Shown here: positions 6,921 to 10,269 of the stretch, in pieces
How the letters are laid out: each line of letters opens with the position of its first letter
Position numbering within the stretch: position 1 is the first letter of the stretch
Origin: JAYZQT01 sp036136335
GTDB taxonomy: Bacteria; Pseudomonadota; Alphaproteobacteria; MPNO01; UBA830
Length of the DNA stretch: 10,269 nucleotides
NCBI GenBank assembly: GCA_036136335.1
Contig: JAYZQT010000019.1
Location: forward strand, 1 to 10,269
Reading direction: 5' to 3'
Program-made: the position numbers and the translations under genes
Notes under the pieces: model-generated
What the model was told of the DNA's origin: nothing
Database searches by the model: none
Seen by the model: only the letters and a program-made list of their open reading frames with translations

Positions 6921-7964
6921 TTAGATAAAATTGGGGTGATATTGGCGCGCCACCTCTTCATCTAGAACTGACGCCACGAGATGATTGAGAGGATGATATC
7001 GACACCCGGCCGGACACTTTGTCAGATCGAGAGTTTTTGTCACGTTCAGAATATTTTCGACGAGCGACTCGGGAACATCGTGGATCGTTCCAGTTTGAAC
7101 ATGGCCTGGACCGCAAGACACGACACTCCCATCCTCGTAAATCTGCATATTGAAGAACCCGGCGACACACTTGTCATACGAGAGAAGATTCTCATCAGCC
7201 ATTTCATTGGCTATCTGATGTGGCCGGAAGTAGACCTTGAACTCACGATTTTCCAAATCCTTGCGAACTTCATGAACCACCGGGGCCAAGTCCTCGTCTG
7301 TTAAGTTGTTTTTTGCGACCTTCAGCCCGACCGATCCGCGATTGTAGACAGGTTTTATCGAAAAATAGTCGGCCCCGGCGTCGCGGGCAGCCTTGGCGCC
7401 TCGATAGAGATCGTCGAGATTTTCGTGGTGAACGGCGTACTGCACACCAATCGCGGGAAACAGCCCCTCACGGCCGCTACCAAGCTTTAATATGTTATCA
7501 ATGATACGGTCGTAATGACCGTTAACATCGTGCATGGCGTCGTGCACCTCGGCGCTTCCTGCATCAAGGCTTACACGCACATAGGTAAATGATCGCAGAA
7601 TCTGATCAATGTGGCGGTCGAGTAAATAACCGTTGGTGAACATCCCTTGTTCCAACCCGAGGCCCGCTATCGCATCCACCAACTTTCCAAACCCCGGATA
7701 AGCTGTCGGTTCACCGTTCCCGATGTAGGCCACGGACTTCAAACCGGCATCCACTGATTTTGATAGGAATGATATCAGCTGCTCCTCGTCCATATGGCGC
7801 ACATCTTCTTGCCGGGCAGCGTAGACTGTGCACCAGAGGCAACCGTGATTGCAGTAGTTCCCGAGACTGATCGTCGCGTTAATTGGAAACTGTGTTTCAC
7901 CAGCTTTCAGCTTCTCAAGCTTCTCCGGATGGAAGAGTATTTTTTCGAAACCCAGTACGTCCAC
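6921..7964 (-). CDS. Radical SAM enzyme with a SPASM/twitch-like C-terminal cysteine domain
   Basis: A 347-residue protein. NYCNHGCLWCTVY gives the CxxxCxxC cluster site (Cys38, Cys42, Cys45). GNGEPTAYP (82-90) is the GGEP-like motif contacting SAM, and VRVSLDAGS (129-137) is a typical later strand. After the core, Cys266, Cys284, Cys317 and Cys321 (CVAGFF, VVSCGPG, CPAGCRYHPLN) could bind an auxiliary Fe-S cluster, as in SPASM/twitch-domain enzymes. Those proteins modify peptides, or oxidise or epimerise sugars and aminocyclitols; next to a carbamoyltransferase, a sugar or small-molecule substrate is more likely than a peptide, though the 69-residue ORF keeps the peptide option open. The GTG at 7964 is the only upstream start, since an in-frame TGA lies two codons before it. 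The leader has only a weak AAGAAAG. It is the first gene of the minus-strand operon. Confidence 0.85.
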   Translation of the reverse strand: MDVLGFEKILFHPEKLEKLKAGETQFPINATISLGNYCNHGCLWCTVYAARQEDVRHMDEEQLISFLSKSVDAGLKSVAYIGNGEPTAYPGFGKLVDAIAGLGLEQGMFTNGYLLDRHIDQILRSFTYVRVSLDAGSAEVHDAMHDVNGHYDRIIDNILKLGSGREGLFPAIGVQYAVHHENLDDLYRGAKAARDAGADYFSIKPVYNRGSVGLKVAKNNLTDEDLAPVVHEVRKDLENREFKVYFRPHQIANEMADENLLSYDKCVAGFFNMQIYEDGSVVSCGPGHVQTGTIHDVPESLVENILNVTKTLDLTKCPAGCRYHPLNHLVASVLDEEVARQYHPNFI

Positions 7965-8089
7965 GATTCACGCTTTCTTATTTATGGTTGGATATATTTG
8001 GATAGTTGATTGACACGGTATAGTAACCGATTTCAATTAACAGCATCTAAAAATCTTCACCATTGTTTTGCATTATTTCAGTTCTAACC
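7965..8089. promoter_or_regulatory. AT-rich divergent promoter region, with a perfect -35 hexamer on the plus strand
   Basis: The region separates the radical SAM operon (minus) from the sulfotransferase (plus). On the plus strand TTGACA at 8010-8015 is a perfect -35 match, followed after 16 bases by TTCAAT (8032-8037, four of six -10 matches). A second option is TATAGT at 8019-8024 (five of six) with TTTGGA 16 bases upstream. For the minus-strand operon I found no convincing pair. Promoter use is inferred. Confidence 0.45.
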
Positions 8090-9046
8090 ATGCTTGATAA
8101 ATTTCCTACCCGCGCGCCTGGCGCATCTGCTGTCCAGGAGATGAACACGGCTCTTGCGCCCGTAGATGACGAGGCTACCGCTGCGTTCAGCCCGAAACCG
8201 CCCCACCCGGTCTGCATCATTATTGCGCCCCCCCGGGGCGGTTCTACCCTGCTCCACCAGATGATCATCAGCACATTCAACATCGGATACGCCTCCAATA
8301 TTTTGGCTCGGTTCTGGGATGCACCCTACTTTGGAGCGCAGCTCCACAGCCAGATCGCGAACCCCGAGTTCATCAGCACCTGTCAATCCAGATTTGGCAT
8401 TGGAGCGGCGCCGGAAGATCCTCACGAGTGGACTTGGTTTTGGCAAAAGCACCTTTTGCTTTCAGGCAATGACCACTATGTGCGGGAGCCTGGCAAAATA
8501 GCTTGGGACCGGCTGGGCCAAAAGCTTACCGCACTTCAAACAGTCTTTGAGGCGCCGCTGATCTTTGACAATGTGCTGGCATTGAATGCACTTCCCTACC
8601 TGCTCGAGAATTTTCCCACTATCCTGCCGGTCGTTTTGGAGAGAGACCCCTACTATGTGTGCAGTTCCGTCATCAATTTACGGCTTAACCGGCTTGGCGA
8701 TTTAGCGGCTTTGAAATTTCACCTACCGCGGAATGCAGAAGAGCTCCGGCAAATTGAGGATCCGATCGAACAAATCGTGGTCCAGGTCCGCTCCCTTCTC
8801 TCGGAAACCGAAGAATTGCTTCGCTTGGTGCCGGCGGAGAACCGCATCCATATTGCATACGAAGAGCTCAAGACAAATCCGCAGGCGCAGCTGGACCGGT
8901 TTGGCCAGTTCTTAGCCGGGCATGGGTCAGGCCTGATGCGAAAGGACGTTCAAGTTATCGACCCAGAGCCGAACAGGAATCAAGCCGCCTATGTGCACCC
9001 GGACCACCGGGAAAAACTAGACCACTATTTTGCGAAATACTTTTAA
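8090..9046 (+). CDS. Sulfotransferase-family protein (PAPS-dependent)
   Basis: A 318-residue protein, counted from the ATG at 8090, resembling P-loop sulfotransferases that move sulfate from PAPS to hydroxyl or amino groups. After a low-complexity N-terminal tail, VCIIIAPPRGGSTLLHQ (41-57) is a strand followed by the 5'-phosphosulfate loop. LERDPYYVCSSVINLR (183-198) matches the 3'-phosphate motif, with Arg185 and Ser192/193. IHIAYEELKTNP (253-264) is the conserved block that often precedes the C-terminal helices in bacterial members. No signal peptide or membrane span is visible, so sulfation would be cytoplasmic. The acceptor, probably a glycan or lipid hydroxyl, is not readable. The frame is open back to a TTG at 8063, adding nine residues, and a further ATG lies at 8141; none has a good ribosome site. 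It converges on the aminotransferase gene with a 27-base gap. Confidence 0.82.
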   Translation: MLDKFPTRAPGASAVQEMNTALAPVDDEATAAFSPKPPHPVCIIIAPPRGGSTLLHQMIISTFNIGYASNILARFWDAPYFGAQLHSQIANPEFISTCQSRFGIGAAPEDPHEWTWFWQKHLLLSGNDHYVREPGKIAWDRLGQKLTALQTVFEAPLIFDNVLALNALPYLLENFPTILPVVLERDPYYVCSSVINLRLNRLGDLAALKFHLPRNAEELRQIEDPIEQIVVQVRSLLSETEELLRLVPAENRIHIAYEELKTNPQAQLDRFGQFLAGHGSGLMRKDVQVIDPEPNRNQAAYVHPDHREKLDHYFAKYF

Positions 9047-9073
9047 GGTCCAGGCGATCACCCGGCTCGCTAG

Positions 9074-10213
9074 TCACACCTCAAAAAAGCCGCGAATTTT
9101 CTCGATCACGTATCTAATTTGGTCATCCGTCAGGTATTGGTGCACTGGGAGCGACAATATCCTGGCAGATTGGCGTTCGGTCACCGCCAAATCCTGATGC
9201 CGTAATGTCCCGTTCCGCGCTGCAGGCTGAAGGTGGATGGGCGTGGGATAGTGGATTGCCGTCGCGATACCGTGCCCGGACAAGTAGTCGCGGAGACCGT
9301 CACGGGCGTCGGTCTGGATGACAAAATTGTGGTAGGTGTGGAATTCGTGATCAGCCGGGGGGCAGGTTTCAACCAGCTCCGGCAGATCGTTCAAATAAAT
9401 TTCGGCATGCCGTCGGCGTTTCGATATGACCTGATCAAGCGTTTCCAGCCGCATGGTCAGGAGAGCGGCCTGGAAGACATCCAACCGGGAAACTGTCCCC
9501 CAGCCGGTCACCGTTTCACGGCCTTCGAGGCCATTATTCCTGAACCGACGTATTTTCTCCGCGATATCCGGATCGTTGGCGGTTAAATATCCGGCATCAC
9601 CGGCGGCATTCAGGTTCTTAAGAGGATGCGCGGAAAAAGCCGCGACGTGCCCCAAAGTACCGGTCAACCGGTCCTTGTATTTCGAGCCGATCGACTGCGC
9701 GGCATCTTCGATAATCTTAAGTCCATGCCGATTAGCCACACGGAGAAGGCCGTCTATGTCTGCCGGCCGGCCGGCCAAATGAACCGGCAAAAGCGCTTTT
9801 GTTTTTGGCGAGATCAAACTTTCCGCAGATTCTGGGTCCATATTCAGATCATTACGGACATCCGCGAGAACTGGCACAGCCCCGGTGTGCAGGATTGCCG
9901 ACACCGTGGAGAAGTGTGAGTTGGCAACCGTGATCACTTCGTCATCCTCCCCAATACCTAGACACCGCAAGGCGATGTAGAGAGCGTCGGTTCCCGACCC
10001 CACACCCATCACGTGCTGCACGGCCAAATAGTCCGAGAGGGCGGCCTCGAATTCTTCAACCTGAGACAGACCGACGAATGTACCCCGAGAGAAAACCGAT
10101 TCGACAATATCTAATATTTTTTGCCGTTCGTCCGAATATTGTTCCTTCAGACCAACAAACGGAACACGCCAAGATCTGCTCCCGCCGGCGAGGCCATCGG
10201 CTATATCAGCCAT
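9074..10213 (-). CDS. DegT/DnrJ/EryC1/StrS-family PLP-dependent sugar aminotransferase
   Basis: A 379-residue protein, counted from the ATG at 10213, of normal length for the family that aminates nucleotide-linked keto-sugars. Motifs are VPFVGLKEQY at the start of the fold, GSGTDALYIALR (72-83, cofactor phosphate site), GEDDEVITVANSHFSTVSAI (88-107), LLPVHLAGRPADID (141-154), IIEDAAQSIGSKY (167-179, with the PLP-ring Asp170 and Gln173), and FSAHPLKNLNAAGDAG (193-208), where Lys199 should form the Schiff base. The exact sugar product cannot be set from motifs; 3-amino (FdtB/QdtB-type) and 4-amino routes are both open. Possible TTG starts at 10243 and 10237 follow an AGAGG, whereas ATG 10213 follows a TGA by one base, as in coupled genes; I prefer the ATG with modest confidence. 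Confidence 0.93.
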   Translation of the reverse strand: MADIADGLAGGSRSWRVPFVGLKEQYSDERQKILDIVESVFSRGTFVGLSQVEEFEAALSDYLAVQHVMGVGSGTDALYIALRCLGIGEDDEVITVANSHFSTVSAILHTGAVPVLADVRNDLNMDPESAESLISPKTKALLPVHLAGRPADIDGLLRVANRHGLKIIEDAAQSIGSKYKDRLTGTLGHVAAFSAHPLKNLNAAGDAGYLTANDPDIAEKIRRFRNNGLEGRETVTGWGTVSRLDVFQAALLTMRLETLDQVISKRRRHAEIYLNDLPELVETCPPADHEFHTYHNFVIQTDARDGLRDYLSGHGIATAIHYPTPIHLQPAARNGTLRHQDLAVTERQSARILSLPVHQYLTDDQIRYVIEKIRGFFEV

Positions 10214-10214
10214 T

Positions 10215-10269
10215 TCATTTTGTGTGATATCGTCCAATGCCAATTGCCTCTGGGTTACCTGCCATCAAG
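10215..10269 (-). CDS. Possible 3' end of a hexapeptide-repeat acyltransferase (truncated by window edge)
   Basis: One minus-strand frame runs in from the right edge and encodes LMAGNPEAIGIGRYHTK before TGA at 10217-10215, one base before the aminotransferase ATG. The AGNPxxxIG segment resembles the GNPA end of left-handed beta-helix acetyltransferases. Such enzymes often neighbour sugar aminotransferases, where they N-acylate the new amine. Only 17 residues are visible, so this is a tentative call resting on one short motif and its position. The alternative is non-coding leader sequence. Confidence 0.35.
   Translation of the reverse strand, partial: LMAGNPEAIGIGRYHTK

Noticed and set aside
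8226..8240. CGCCCC-CCC-GGGGCG perfect short palindrome
   Set aside because: It is the GC-rich coding of the conserved APPRGG phosphosulfate loop in the sulfotransferase, so the codons explain it.
8084..8452. A 122-residue minus-strand frame opposite the sulfotransferase
   Set aside because: Shadow of the sulfotransferase; Arg-rich and without any motif, whereas the plus strand carries both PAPS-binding motifs.
9047..9073. Possible bidirectional terminator between the convergent sulfotransferase and aminotransferase genes
   Set aside because: Only a four-pair GCGA/TCGC stem with no T run is visible; I cannot support a terminator.
9764..9776. Run of CCGG units
   Set aside because: Very short and inside the aminotransferase coding sequence (Gly-Arg-Pro-Ala region); no repeat array.

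Overview
The window reads as an accessory carbohydrate or small-molecule decoration locus from a Gram-negative bacterium. A proteobacterium, perhaps an alphaproteobacterium, is my best guess, based on general protein character and moderate GC; no rRNA, tRNA or housekeeping marker is present to confirm it. Almost every base lies in a gene. No stretch over 300 bases lacks one, and I see no RNA gene, CRISPR array, insertion sequence or attachment site.

Layout. (1) 1-774, minus strand: the N-terminal 258 residues of a cobalamin-binding-domain radical SAM enzyme, cut by the left edge. (2) 775-947: a divergent promoter region with a 9-base direct repeat. (3) 948-3106, plus strand: a SAM-dependent methyltransferase overlapping (GTGA) a FemAB/GNAT-like acyltransferase; this pair looks lower in GC than the right side. 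(4) 7964 down to 3103, minus strand: a tight four-gene run of radical SAM enzyme with a C-terminal cysteine domain, NodU/CmcH-type carbamoyltransferase, a large SGNH hydrolase with an unrecognised N-terminal half, and a 69-residue ORF of unknown function started from a GGAGG site inside the SGNH gene. (5) 7965-8089: a second divergent promoter region. (6) 8090-9046, plus strand: a PAPS-type sulfotransferase. (7) 10213-9074, minus strand: a DegT/DnrJ/EryC1/StrS aminotransferase, preceded at the right edge by what may be the last codons of a hexapeptide-repeat acyltransferase.

How the genes may work together. Sugar amination (DegT) with possible N-acylation, O-carbamoylation, O-methylation, sulfation, acyl/aminoacyl transfer, SGNH-type ester chemistry and two radical SAM steps together suggest assembly and tailoring of an unusual surface glycan (O-antigen, capsule, exopolysaccharide or flagellin glycan) or a secreted glyco-metabolite. 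No glycosyltransferase, flippase, polymerase or NRPS/PKS gene falls inside the window, so the product class is inference. The most distinctive part is the four-gene minus-strand run, especially the SGNH protein with its unknown N-terminal half and the coupled small ORF.
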